Shown: positions 37,975 through 48,625 of the stretch, in pieces
Numbering within the stretch: position 1 is the stretch's first letter
How the letters are laid out: the number at the start of each line of letters is the position of its first letter
NCBI GenBank assembly: GCA_025093985.1
Contig: JACAAK010000012.1
Span: 1,240,001-1,304,000, forward strand
DNA from: Calvatia gigantea
Lineage: Eukaryota; Basidiomycota; Agaricomycetes; Agaricales; Lycoperdaceae
Reading direction: 5' to 3'
DNA: 64,000 bases
Translations under genes and position numbers: made by a program
The notes under the pieces: generated by a model
What the model saw: the letters and a program-made list of their open reading frames with translations, nothing else
Database searches by the model: none
What the model was told of the DNA's origin: nothing

Positions 37975-39392
37975 CTAGACCGCATATTCAAACCCCAAGG
38001 CTTGTCCAAATGCGATTCCCGGAGGAGCCTGGCAGCCAACTATCCCGCGGATAATATCGTCTATCTCTGCCAATGAAACAAGAGTACTGCCCTCCACACC
38101 GCGCCCCCATTTCTGATATTTTATTTTGTGGAAGCTCAGCGATGTAGGCGTCGCTACGCGAAGTTCTTTGTGGGCGATAATGCGTAGAGATTGGGACTGG
38201 GAGAACCATCGTTTGACCGTATTATCCCTAAGTTGGGAGCGCGGCACCATTACCTTGCTCCTATCCACCATAGAGGTCACGCACAATAGCTCGAGACTGT
38301 GGAGCTTTGGGATTTCAGATAAATCCTCTTGCTGCGTATATCAGGGTATTCAGACCAAGGACCGAGACGGCGCCAGACTGCCTCACTTACATTCGCCGTT
38401 TCCACAATCGACAGTGCTCGCAGCCCGGCTAGGTGTGGCGTGAGATTAACCAATAGTTTACGAGGCCGTAACGCGACTGTTGGACCGATGGAAAGGAACT
38501 CTGCCGTCGACAGCACATCACCAAATTTCATGGAAGGAGGTTTGCCAAGAGTATCGATCCCTCCAGGTGGATCTATCATGTCCGCGAGCGAAGGGACGCT
38601 TGGAAAGTCGTCGCCCCCAAATTGCCATCCCAGATACTTGATTGTAGGCCGAGTTGGGACGAACAGCTCGATACTAGCTCGGTTACCAGTAAATCCGATT
38701 ACAGTAGGAAAAGCCGTTGCCGGAAGAGCTTCCAAGGTCGGCCGACTAACTATGAGTCCAAGTTGAACGATGTTTGGTTGTTTCATGAGAAAATCGACCA
38801 GGCCTCCATACATCTCCCCATAATCTGTTGCAGAAAAGAAGCCAAATTTCTCCAAAAGAAACGGGCAGCCAGAAAAGAGGTCCTCGGTGGGGTCAATATA
38901 GACACCCTTGATAGACAGGTTTTTGAGGTTAGGCATGAGTTCGAGGGCAGGAATAAAAAGGTCACAGAACTCAAAATCTAGCCCGCCCTTGTTATCACTC
39001 TCTACTTCAAGTGTTTTCACGAGGTGACCGAGCTGTGGGTTTGAATTGATGGTGCCAAGCCATTTCATCGTCCGTTCTTCTCCTAACAGAGTTCCCTCAA
39101 TGTCCCTGGAATTCGAGCTAAGGCATATTTGTGAGTACAGGTGTACCTGGGCCTGGCGTCGAAGATCGCGTGATGCAAGGCAGACGGACGTAAGGCTGGA
39201 AAAGTCAAAAGATAGATGTGCGACGATGGTATTTATGAGTTCTTGAGGAAGGAGGGGTTTGGTGTGGTGAGATTCAAGGTCCTGCGTCACCGATCCTTTA
39301 ATCTCAGGAAATCGATTTGTCGTGTCGGAACCTCTTGGGGCAGTTTGCGCACAGGTACCGCCGAATGTTGACAAATTTTCTTGGCTCATCAC
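37975..39392 (-). CDS. F-box-like/LRR protein (intact copy of a tandem pair)
   Basis: Two exons with a 59 nt intron (38332-38390) sum to 1359 nt, 452 residues, without frame errors. The N-terminal 45 residues are polar; an F-box-like motif follows (LPQELINTIVAHLSFDFSSL, then SVCLASRDLRRQAQVHLY), which in this fold binds Skp1 in SCF ubiquitin ligases. The rest is a loose leucine-rich array (LGHLVKTLEVE, LMPNLKNLSIKG, QPNIVQLGLIVSR, LAGLRALSIVE), the likely substrate-binding part. Substrate unknown. The neighbour at 39685-41076 is a diverged broken copy, and about 130 bp of upstream sequence is duplicated too. Agaricomycetes carry many such genes; that is general knowledge of the lineage. Confidence 0.75.
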
Positions 39393-39684
39393 AATCCGCG
39401 TTTTTGAGGACCTGGATCGACTTGTTGTCTACAGAGAACTGGTCTTGTCATCGAGTGTCAAGAACTCGAGATTAGAGGCGTGATCACCTTCGGGGCGGGA
39501 AAGGAAACCCTCTGGGCAGCCTGAAACGTGGGGACGAGCTTATTTAGGGTAGTTGGTGTTGGTGCTGTGCCCGGCTGTTTCAGAGACGAGGAAAACCGAT
39601 CAGTCCATCCGAAAAAGGTTGACATTTCAACGAGCCGAAAACTATCTATCACCAAGGACATAAGAACATGGCAATAACCAATTA

Positions 39685-41076
39685 TCAGAGTCCATATTTT
39701 ATCCCCAGGCTTAGTCTAGCTACTACACCTGGAGAAGTTACGCAGCCGACTATCTCGCGGATCATATTGTCTATCTGTGCCAATGAAACAAGAACACAAC
39801 CCTCCACCCCCCGCTCCCATTTCTGATAGTCAAGTTTATGGAGGCTCAATGATGGATACGCCGCCAAAGTAAATTCTCTGCGAGCGACAATGCGGAGAGA
39901 TTGAGACTGAGAAAACCACATGTGGATCAGATCACCCCTGGATGGCATGTCCAGCCCCTCAAGGTCATCCGCCAGATAAGTCACGAACAATGGTTAAAGA
40001 CTCGGGAGCTTTGGGATTTCAGGTAAACACTCATACTATGTACGTCATCGTGGTCAGGTTGTGGCGAATAAACAGTGATTGGCTGTGCCACTTACTACAC
40101 GTACCACTTCTGTAAGCGATAGTGCCAATAACCCGGCCAGGTGGGGCGCGAGGGAATCGAGTGGCCGACAAAGCTGTAGTACGGCGCATATAGGGCTGAT
40201 TGAAAGGAACTTCGCACCGAACAGAGCATCGGCCAACTCCCTGGAAAGAGGTTTACCGAAAAGCCCAGTCCCCCCATGGAAATTTGGCCTGGTGATGCTG
40301 CCAAAATCTTCGCCTCCCAGTTGCCATCCCAAACACTTGATTGTAGACCGAGTCGGGACAAATAGCTCGATGTTGTCTCGGTTACAAGTAAACTCGGTCA
40401 CAATAGGGCAAGCAGTTTTTGGAAGAGCTTTCAGCGTCAGTCTGCTGACGGTGAGCCCAAGTTGAGTGATGTTCGGTTGTTTTATGAGGAAGTCCACCAG
40501 GCCTTTATCCATCGCCTCATATCTTAACCGTGTAGAAAGAAACCAAACCTCTCTAGGTCGAACGGACAGCCGGAAAGGAGTTCGTCAGCGGGATCAATAT
40601 AATCACCCGAGATGATGAGGTTTTTGAGATTGAGTAGGAGTCGGAGGGCAGGATTAAAAAGGTCACAGAACCTAAAACCCAACCCGCCATTGTATCTACT
40701 CTGCACGTCAAGTGTTTTTACGAAGCGACCGAGTTGTGGAATTGGAAAGGATCGTGGTAAACCATCTCATCGCCCGTTCTTCGCCTAACCGGATATCTTC
40801 AATGTCATCGAGATTCAAGTCAAAGTGTGCCTGTGAATACAGGTGCATCTGGGCGCAGCATTGAAGTTCTCGTGACGCTAGACAAATAGAGGCAAGACTG
40901 GAAAGGTCGAAAGATAGATATTCGAGGATGTTGTTCACAAGTTCTTGAGGAAGGCAGGTTTCGAAATGTTGACATTCAAGCTGCATTACCGTTCCTTCCT
41001 CGGGAATATGGCTTGTAGTGTCGGAATTCCCTGGCGTGGTTTGTGCGCAAGTACTACCAAATGGAGGTTGGCTCAT
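39685..41076 (-). pseudogene. Broken tandem copy of the F-box-like/LRR gene
   Basis: It aligns by eye along its length with the gene at 37975-39392: shared blocks are TCAQT, LPQELVNNILEYLSFDLSSL, CDLFNPALRLLLNLKNL, GLVDFLIKQPNITQLGL, IELFVPTRSTIKCLGWQ, WFSQSQSLRIVA and the C-terminus. It is broken in three ways. A frame change occurs near 40742 and another near 40530. A TAA near 39992 falls in the second exon where the intact copy has Glu-Leu; that last one is a base substitution, not an indel, so it cannot be blamed on simple insertion error. The intron position is kept. It may still be transcribed, but a full-length product is unlikely. Confidence 0.75.
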
Positions 41077-41404
41077 TGCAAGCGGTTAGGATTTTGGAGT
41101 CTTGACAGCCTCTAGACCGATTTATGATCTGTAGAGTAAGTATTAGCTCTTTCATCAGTTCTAAGAAATTGAGATACCCAGAAGTATAAGCACCTTTGAG
41201 GGTAGGATGGAAACGATGTTTGAAACAGTGGGGGGTCGAGCTTATTTACATCCAACGTTCTCCTTGTTGCGTATTCTCCACATGCATACCACATTTGTAT
41301 GTTATTCCGTTTGGAACGTCTGGCTTCTATTTTGGTGAATCAAAAGCGAAACTCGGTGGTTTCACCTGCACACCCTCCATTTCAAAGACGAGAAAACCGA
41401 TCGA

Positions 41405-42118
41405 TGGCCGCACCTGCATTCAGCATCGTGTTATCCTCTTGATCGGCTACAGTTTATTGGACATGGGGTTCGCAGGCTGGGACGGTGAAACCTCCATGGG
41501 GGGGGGGCTGCTTTGCGGAAGACACGGAGGCTAGATGATCGTATGGTTTGAAGTGGCAGTGGTACCCTCCTGTAATGTGAGGTTTTCGCGGACATGGTTT
41601 GTTGGGTCGGAAGCACTGCGTATAGGTTGTACGGGATTTTCATGAATAGAGGTGGATTCTCGTGACTCATCGCAAGTTCGGGTGAGTTAGAGTCGCGACC
41701 AAATTCCCTTGGTGTGGTGGTCAAAGGCAGCCTGGGAGTAATGCATAATGAGTCGGTATTAGCGACAGGAATCCAAAATCTCGCTCACGGCCAGAGGTCG
41801 TAAGGACCTGCTGAGAACATGCTTTTACTATTCGAGAACAGATGTTAAGAACAACCTAGTGTAAATGGAAACAAACATGAGATGGGAGTTGAGAACGTAA
41901 GAAACATAATTTGAATGACCATGAGAGGAAGTTCTACTAGATGAGTTGAATAAGTCGAGTAAATGAGATCTGGATCATCAGCATGAAAAATCAAAAATGA
42001 AGCGGGATGTCCAAGTAAAGAAGTAAGAGAGTCCCCGCAGTCCATGGAAATGCTAATTAAAGACCGAATAAAGATCAGCCTTAAGGACTTGAACCACCGA
42101 ACTGAAAGAGGAAACACT
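41405..42118. other. Intergenic region
   Basis: No supported gene. It holds a run of nine G near 41500-41508 and short ORFs without motifs. The lower end is the 3' flank of the membrane protein gene. Confidence 0.4.
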
Positions 42119-44340
42119 TCAGGCTTGAGTAATTGTTGCAATTGACATATGTCTCTCCTGTTTCGCCCTTGTTGCTCTCGAACTTGTCATAGGGGTCGGT
42201 CCAGTAATAGTGGCATCGGTACTTTCTCTCCCATGCCTGACGTCTACCCTCCCACCTAATGTGGGAGTCAGGGGCCTCTCATCAGTTCCTTCAGCATCAA
42301 AATTACCCTCTTCATCTTCGTCGCTTTCATCGCCCACACTAGGAGTAGCGTTCCCGATCATCCTTCGGGAACTCAAGCTCTCAGCAGCAGTGCGATAAGT
42401 CATGTCGGATGCGTATGATGTGTATGACGCGTACGAAAATTGGCTCGCACGCGACTCCGAACGTTGTAGGGATGCGTCATCGTGAGGGCGAAGCTCTGAC
42501 GCGGCGGGCGGGTGATAAGAGGATGGTGGAGGTGATGACATTTGCTTGGTGGCTTGTTCAGGTGCGGTAATTGAGGGAGGAGAGCTCATGGTTGGGACTG
42601 GGCCGTCCGATGGGGCTGACGTTGCCGTAGAGATAGGGGTCGATGGTGTCGGTTGGGCCGATGTGGATGCATGGGGATTAAGGGATGCCGGTGTATTGAT
42701 TGAAACCGGTCCCTCCACAGTTACTAGGTCTTTGTGAACGAAACTGGTGTTCCCATGTCCTAGGTTGATAACAGGAAGGTTCCCCTCTTCTTGGAATGCC
42801 TCCTTCACACCCAGCCCACCCGCTACCTCTGCCTTCGCGTCGCCACCCGTTATTTCTTTCGCCGACTGCAAATCATTTATAGCAGAAGCTTGGGTAACTG
42901 TCGGAATACCTTCCACATCCGCTGTACCGGAATTCCGCTCAACAGGTAAACCATCCAACGACGTGGGTCGTGGTGCCCTGTCAAGATCCGGATTCAGGGC
43001 CGTGTGGTTCACTGCGGACTCATCCTGCAGTTTGATTACCTTCCCCACTCGCTCTCGGGGAAGGACTTGCGGCTGCCGTCGCCTCATCTCCGTTACGCAG
43101 ACTACTGCCTTCAACAGGCGACTTCAAAGTCTGGAGGTCGCTCCCCATTTGCCAAATCAACCCTGCTCAACGAGGCAAACGCTACTGCGTCTGGGCCATA
43201 CGGAACACCAAACCTCACCAAACTGTCTCTGCTTGCGATCAACTTCATCTGCTCTGGCGTTGGCCCGCTCCTTGGATACGTAAATTCAGTACGTAGGGCA
43301 GTATGCGTCAACGGTGCCGAGATTGAAGTCAATGAGATCATAGAAGGCGATGTGAGGTTGATGCGGGAACTGTTATGTGATGTGATAGACTTCTGTCGAG
43401 AGATCGTGCGGAAACCCAGGATTGACGTGCCCTGAAGGACCTCGTGTGTGTGAATTGAAAGAAGAATTGGCCGAGGCGGATGAGTCATTGCGTGCGTGTG
43501 AGGGTGTACCAGCAACGGACATTCGGTCTAGCAAGGAACGGAAACCTGAACGACGTTGTGGCGGGTCACGCTGCGGGGAAGGTGGCGAGGGAGCAGTATC
43601 GGTTGGTGTGATGAGACTCATAGGGAGCATTATGTGGTCCTGCATCGGCAGGACTACGACGTGGAATATGATCGCTGTCGCTACCAGTTTGTCCGACGAC
43701 TTCGAAGTACGGTGGTGCATCCCCTCGGGTATCTGCTACAGCTTCCGGATCATCGCTCTCGGCCCGGGCCAGGGAAGTCGTGTCAGCCGAATCAGTCCCA
43801 GTAGCAATACTCCCGGAACGCCGGTGGAAGTCCATGGATGGGCTTGTCTGGAGAGTGAGCCGGGTCGTCTTGGAGGAGGGGAGCATCGGTGGGTGTTTCT
43901 GGGATTGGTGTATATCGAAGTCTGGGATGTCCATCCATACTATCCTCCGCGTCGTCACCGAGATCAACTACGGTAGCAAGTGGCTGGGGAATTGGAGCAT
44001 CTTCCATATCCTGTCGTCCTCTGCCAGGGCATGGTCAACCAAGTCGAATAGAAAAGAAACGGGGGATGGCTCACTGGAAGATGACTAGTTCCTGTTCACC
44101 GGGTTCCTTGGCATACGCAGGCAACGAGTGAGTGGATATCTGCGAAGGTGTGCGTCGTGGTCGCCTTGTCCTTCTCGTCCGAGTTGCAGCTGTCGTGTTT
44201 CCGCCACTTGTCCCATTAGCACTTGTGGTGTTCTGATTACCACCCCCTGTATGGTTGATAGTCCCTGCCAGCTGCTCGGCTGTAAGCTCTGTCGGCGCTG
44301 CCCCTGAACCAGTAAGCCTACTAGGCATACGATTCCTCAA
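42119..44340 (-). CDS. Single-pass membrane protein with long disordered tail, unknown function, frame-disturbed
   Basis: Reading on the minus strand, a hydrophobic span (PAVAICGFLFVLIVVTFW, about 44380-44433) is followed by basic residues (WRRRDAILSRLRNRM), then a long polar tail. The first secure ATG is at 44340, which lies after that span; the true start is probably upstream, up to 44703, but a TGA near 44446 must then be spliced out. One intron is clear (about 44027-44080). The tail contains blocks that look conserved, not random: APPYFEVVG, RSGFRSLLDRMSV, SISAPLTHTALRTEF, SGPTPEQMKLIASRDS and RFGVPYGPDAVAFAS. These lie in different frames and need about five single-base shifts, all in the direction of one extra base. 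The end is Ser/Thr/Pro-rich and finishes at the TGA at 42119. I do not recognise a named family. Topology suggests a plasma-membrane or Golgi protein. Confidence 0.5.
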
Positions 44341-46800
44341 GCGGCTTAAGATCGCATCGCGTCGTCTCCAGAAAGTGACTACGATAAGGACAAAGAGGAA
44401 GCCACAGATGGCAACTGCAGGTATCTGGGCTGTCCATCAAACCAGGATGTTTTTGAGAAAAAACGCAGCGGACGAACCAAAGTGCTTGTTGACGTTTCTC
44501 TTGGGAAAAGCCAGTGTAACTCCTTGCCAGCTTGAAAGCTTTCCTTTTCGGTTATTGGTGAAGCGGTTGCTTCTGTGCAGGCCCCATACAAGAACACGAA
44601 AAGGAAAGGGGGTTTGGGTAAATCCCAAAAATTTCGGAATTTCTTCCTTCTTTGCGCAACTTGCACTCGAAGATACTCCCAGCAGGCCAGACCCCGCGCC
44701 CAAGTAAAACGCACACTATGCCGTCGTCAAACCAACCGTACAAAGGAAATCTTAATTTACGCACCAATATTTCCAACCGCCACAAAAACAAATTGTCCAC
44801 CACCCCCAAGCCAACGCCATCACCAACACTGCATTCATTCCTAGATTTCCGACTGTTCAAGCCGTCGTCGGTCACTGCCCCTACAAGTACTCGACCAAAC
44901 CCGCTTTTCCTTTCTCTTATATGGTCTCTAAGTTCGTCATTGTCGTCCTGTCGTAAAATCGTCATTCAAATAAGGAAGTCTTCGTGTCAGTAGTAAAGTA
45001 AAATTTTGCAAGAGTTAAGCTGGAATGTTCAAGCAGGAGATCTGGCCGGGTGGGGGTGGTAAGCTCAGGTCGACAAGGGAGGACAAGGTGGGTCAGCCGA
45101 TTTGACAGTCGAGCTTGTTAACTGTTGGCGGCCTTTTCGGGTCATTTCATTCATGTGCGGAATCTCCATGTTCGGAAACTTCCAAAAATATTTCAACATC
45201 AGGGACGAGTATCAATCAAATTGTTGCCACACACCGCTAACTCTTTTCCGGAATTAAGCTGCTAATGTTTCTCTTCTAATTCAACAAGTCCAAGACGTCA
45301 GTAACATGCCATTCTAACACTAGGGTTTTCCCGTTACCGAAAAATTCCGAGTTGCGTGAAGTTGCAATGAGTATTTCACACACCCACATCCATCACGAAC
45401 CACTTCGCAAAGAACTTGGCCTTAATGAGCGATCGTGGGAACGAGCGGGGAGTTCATCTGTCAACCTGCAACCGGCTACGTTGCCCCATCTTGCTGATGC
45501 CGACACTACAAATTAGAAGAACTCCAGAGCCGGAAGGATCATTCCGGATTTTAGACTTCAAACAGGGTGGCCTGCGCCCAAAGCTCCCATATTTCTTGGC
45601 ATCTTAAGGCTGAAAATTCCCGTTGGGCTCTTTCAGGAATTTGAAGATCTACTCCGCTTGTCTTTCCAGTCTGGATCTCGACTATTCTTGCTGTCACTGC
45701 ACCTTCTATATGCCAAGCCAAAGAGCCGGATCGCACAGTCCGCTCTATACGCACTCAAATGACCGAACTTTAGGTCTTGGGTACCGCTAGTATCACCGCA
45801 CGGGTTCGCTTCTGGACGCACAGGTGTATCAAGAAATCTATCGCCCTCCCTTCAACGTCCTTTGCGATTATATAACCACCCCCCTCTTCAACATACAATG
45901 GGTGAATGGTTTGAAGGACGCGAATGAGGCCGCTCTTCAGTTTAGATCCTCTGGGAGGTACAAAATTTATCTACAACCAATTCAGCGCGAATCGTCAGAC
46001 GTCTCGCGATATGACTCCGCGGCAACCATCCGCAGCACAAACCCCAATACTGGCCGGTTCCTATGGGAAAAAGACAAGGCCCTTTGTCTTGGTTTCTCGG
46101 ATTACAATCGACTGCGCTATTCACCGCAGCCGCTCATGTGGCCTTGTTGTACAAAATTCCAAGGAATATGAATAATAAAATATCAATTTTTACAATGTGG
46201 GTGGTGGCTCGCAGTGAAAGGAGGGGATGGGGATGAGGCTGCTGTCGCCCCAGGTGAGGCGCCAGATCTCCAGATGTGTAGTGGATCGACGAAGTTGGTA
46301 AGCGCATGACTTTATGGGGGCCAAAGGAAAGCTAACCGTATTTTTTCTCTCAGATGTGCCTATTTTCCTTGGCGCTGGCAATGCAGTCAGCCTATTCTTG
46401 TATTTGTTTACGGCGGTGGGTGTTGTCCCACACCACGAACTCTGTTCCCATAAAGGTTGCTAGTAAGTTCAGACTCAGTCCCACCCAAGTGCCTTTCCTC
46501 CCTTCGCGTACCTTATTTCGGATGGCCAAAAGTAGTGTCGTCGTTCTGAAAGGGTTCCGCAGTAGGATATCGAGCGGGATCGAAACCTGGAAATGATTGA
46601 GAGACATCGGCTGACATGCCTTGGGCCATTTCACCTTCACCAACCACCGTCTGTCGCGACATAGTGGGGTTAAGTTGACGTCAGTCTGCAATCATAGTCG
46701 GTAATTATCCGCAACTGTTCATGGAGAGGCCTCAACTAGACTTCTGCGACGTTCACACAGGAGCGCATGATACCGCTATACGGGCGTACGATGATCGGCA

Positions 46801-47859
46801 CTAGAGGTAAATGCCAAATGGTCGTGGTAAACGCGTGAGGGGTGACTTAGTACTTATGACCAGATTTTCGTCACCCGAAGACCTGGGTCTGGAAGGCCTT
46901 GCTAGGTTTGTATTCATCGCGTGGATGGCGACGTCAGGTTGAATGAACGAGCCCAAGAGTATCGGGTACTGAGGTTCAAAACGTAGATAACACACGATAC
47001 AGCCAACATCTATCCCGCCAGATTCTAGGAACCCCATGCATTGATCGACGAACTCGACAGATGAATCCAGCATTACAGCGCAGCAAACTATTACAGTCAG
47101 TCGACCTGACCCGGGCACATCAGGCAACCACGCTTCAGCCTCTTACCTCAGGACTTAATCAACGTGGTGCCCTGGTGGTCTCTCCTTACACTTTCCCCAC
47201 TTACGCGATTTTCCATCGAATATTGGATGAGGGCAGCTTGCCTACGTTGCACACAGAGGATGTGCCATAAGTGCGCAGACCGCCCAAATTCATCTCGCAT
47301 TGGATTGAATTCATAGTCACTCGCCGTCCAGGATCTCCAGGAACTCGTATTCAATTTGAAATGCGTTATTATGTGCCAATTTCGACGCAATCGGTAATCA
47401 ACACCAGGGGCCGTTTAGACCGTAGTCGGACTCGAACCACATCAGTACATCGGTGGGTGTTCTCCTCAGCCTAGGATCGGGAATGCGGAGCGCTCGCGGC
47501 GAGCGCTTTTGTACCGAACACAGCTTCTTGTGCGTTTTGAGGTTCTTGGAGATTACGACCATGACCTCACCGGTTTCATTTCATGGCACGATGTATGACT
47601 TTCCAGAAGCCAAAGCCTCGAACTTTGGCTCGATACCGTCAGAACGCTTCTGACCAACGATAAAGACAATGAACGCACTGCCACGGAAGCCAGCTTGAAC
47701 TGCCCTCTTATTCAGTAAGTCTATTTCTACATCTACTGGTGTACTGATACGATCGTGGTTGCTTCTCAATATCTCAAAAGGCGGAGTTGTCCCAAAAAAT
47801 CCACACAGCCCCCCTTCGGGCTCAATATAACCCGTCACCACAGGCTCAAACGTTCCCAA
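46801..47859 (-). pseudogene. Possible decayed protein-coding gene
   Basis: Successive minus-strand ORFs (47581-47859, then 47440-47580 in another frame, 47148-47390, and 46801-47127) each read like ordinary protein. The first has GFFGTTPPFEILRSNHD and VGQKRSDGIEPKFEA; the last has LDSSVEFVDQCMGFLESGG. Gaps between them contain several stops. No family recognised; the last ORF loosely recalls the C-terminal parts of agaricomycete F-box proteins, but I cannot support that. It may be chance. Confidence 0.2.
47490..47508. repeat. Near-perfect GC-rich palindrome
   Basis: Nine-base arms AGCGCTCGC and GCGAGCGCT around one central G. It lies in gene-poor DNA. Possible protein-binding dyad or chance. 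Confidence 0.5.
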
Positions 47860-48441
47860 GGAACAGCCAGGGAGCCCGCCTCGTCAGAGCAGCCTCACCA
47901 ACAACACGTTGCATTTGAAACTTTCACGCAAGGGAGTCACGCTTCTAATCTTGTATTGTCCTGATTAGATCATGGCGTCCCTGAATCTCGGAATGCACTC
48001 GCGAAACCCAACTTACGGGTGTTCACAAGCCTCCTTTCAAGGCCGAAGCGAGGATGATTTCATCCACTAAGAGACGTGGCCTGGTTTGAACTTCGGAATC
48101 ACTGCGGTGCTTTATCTATGTTTTCGGGTGTCGGGCGACGATGTCAGCATGTATGACATGCGTCACGCACGACTTCTGGCGCTTGTTCAACCTCCCCTAA
48201 CCGCGGATGGTACGGTCTATTTCGGAACGTTATCCCGTCACTCCAGATGAAACGCACATGCATGTACGTACATTCGAGGGTGACGAAAAGAAACAAAGGA
48301 CGAGGGGTGTCGAATCCATCAGCCGAAGTCCCTGGATTGGAAGGTGAGCTCGTAAGTTAATACTTGTTACTGTTTGGGTTCATGAAAGGTTCTGATCATA
48401 GGTGACGGAACGAGGACCGCGCAGCGCAGGATGAAGGGGGG

Positions 48442-48447
48442 TATAAA
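48442..48447 (+). promoter_or_regulatory. TATA box candidate for the gene at 48626
   Basis: A TATAAA preceded by a G-run, about 180 bp upstream of the start codon, followed by a pyrimidine-rich stretch (CTTTTTGCTTCCCCTTCTTT near 48498) typical of fungal transcription start regions. Confidence 0.4.
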
Positions 48448-48625
48448 GCTCGTTGAAAGCCTCGAGGATGGGGATTTTCTCGATTCATCCTCACTTGACT
48501 TTTTGCTTCCCCTTCTTTGAATTTATAAAATTCAGAGAGTTCGATTTCTTTCTCTTACCTTTGTCTCTGGGTTAATTCATTATTCTACTCAACCTCGTCT
48601 AGTTAAATCCGTTTTGGAGAACACA

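Larger units (their letters stand above)
37975..41400 (-). repeat. Direct tandem duplication covering F-box-like genes and their upstream DNA
   Basis: Two units of about 1.7 kb in the same orientation. Outside the coding regions, the upstream stretch near 39521-39610 matches that near 41221-41405: both have CGAGCTTATTTA and a GACGAG-AAAACCGATC block about 50-150 bp further on. This shows that the promoter was duplicated with the gene. The offset is close to 1700 bp. Confidence 0.65.
44715..48625. other. Gene-poor region of 3.9 kb
   Basis: Many short overlapping ORFs on both strands but none with a recognised domain. The stretch 46801-47859 on the minus strand keeps several medium ORFs in succession and could be a decayed gene (separate entry). 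The last 300 bp form the promoter of the gene at 48626. Confidence 0.45.
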
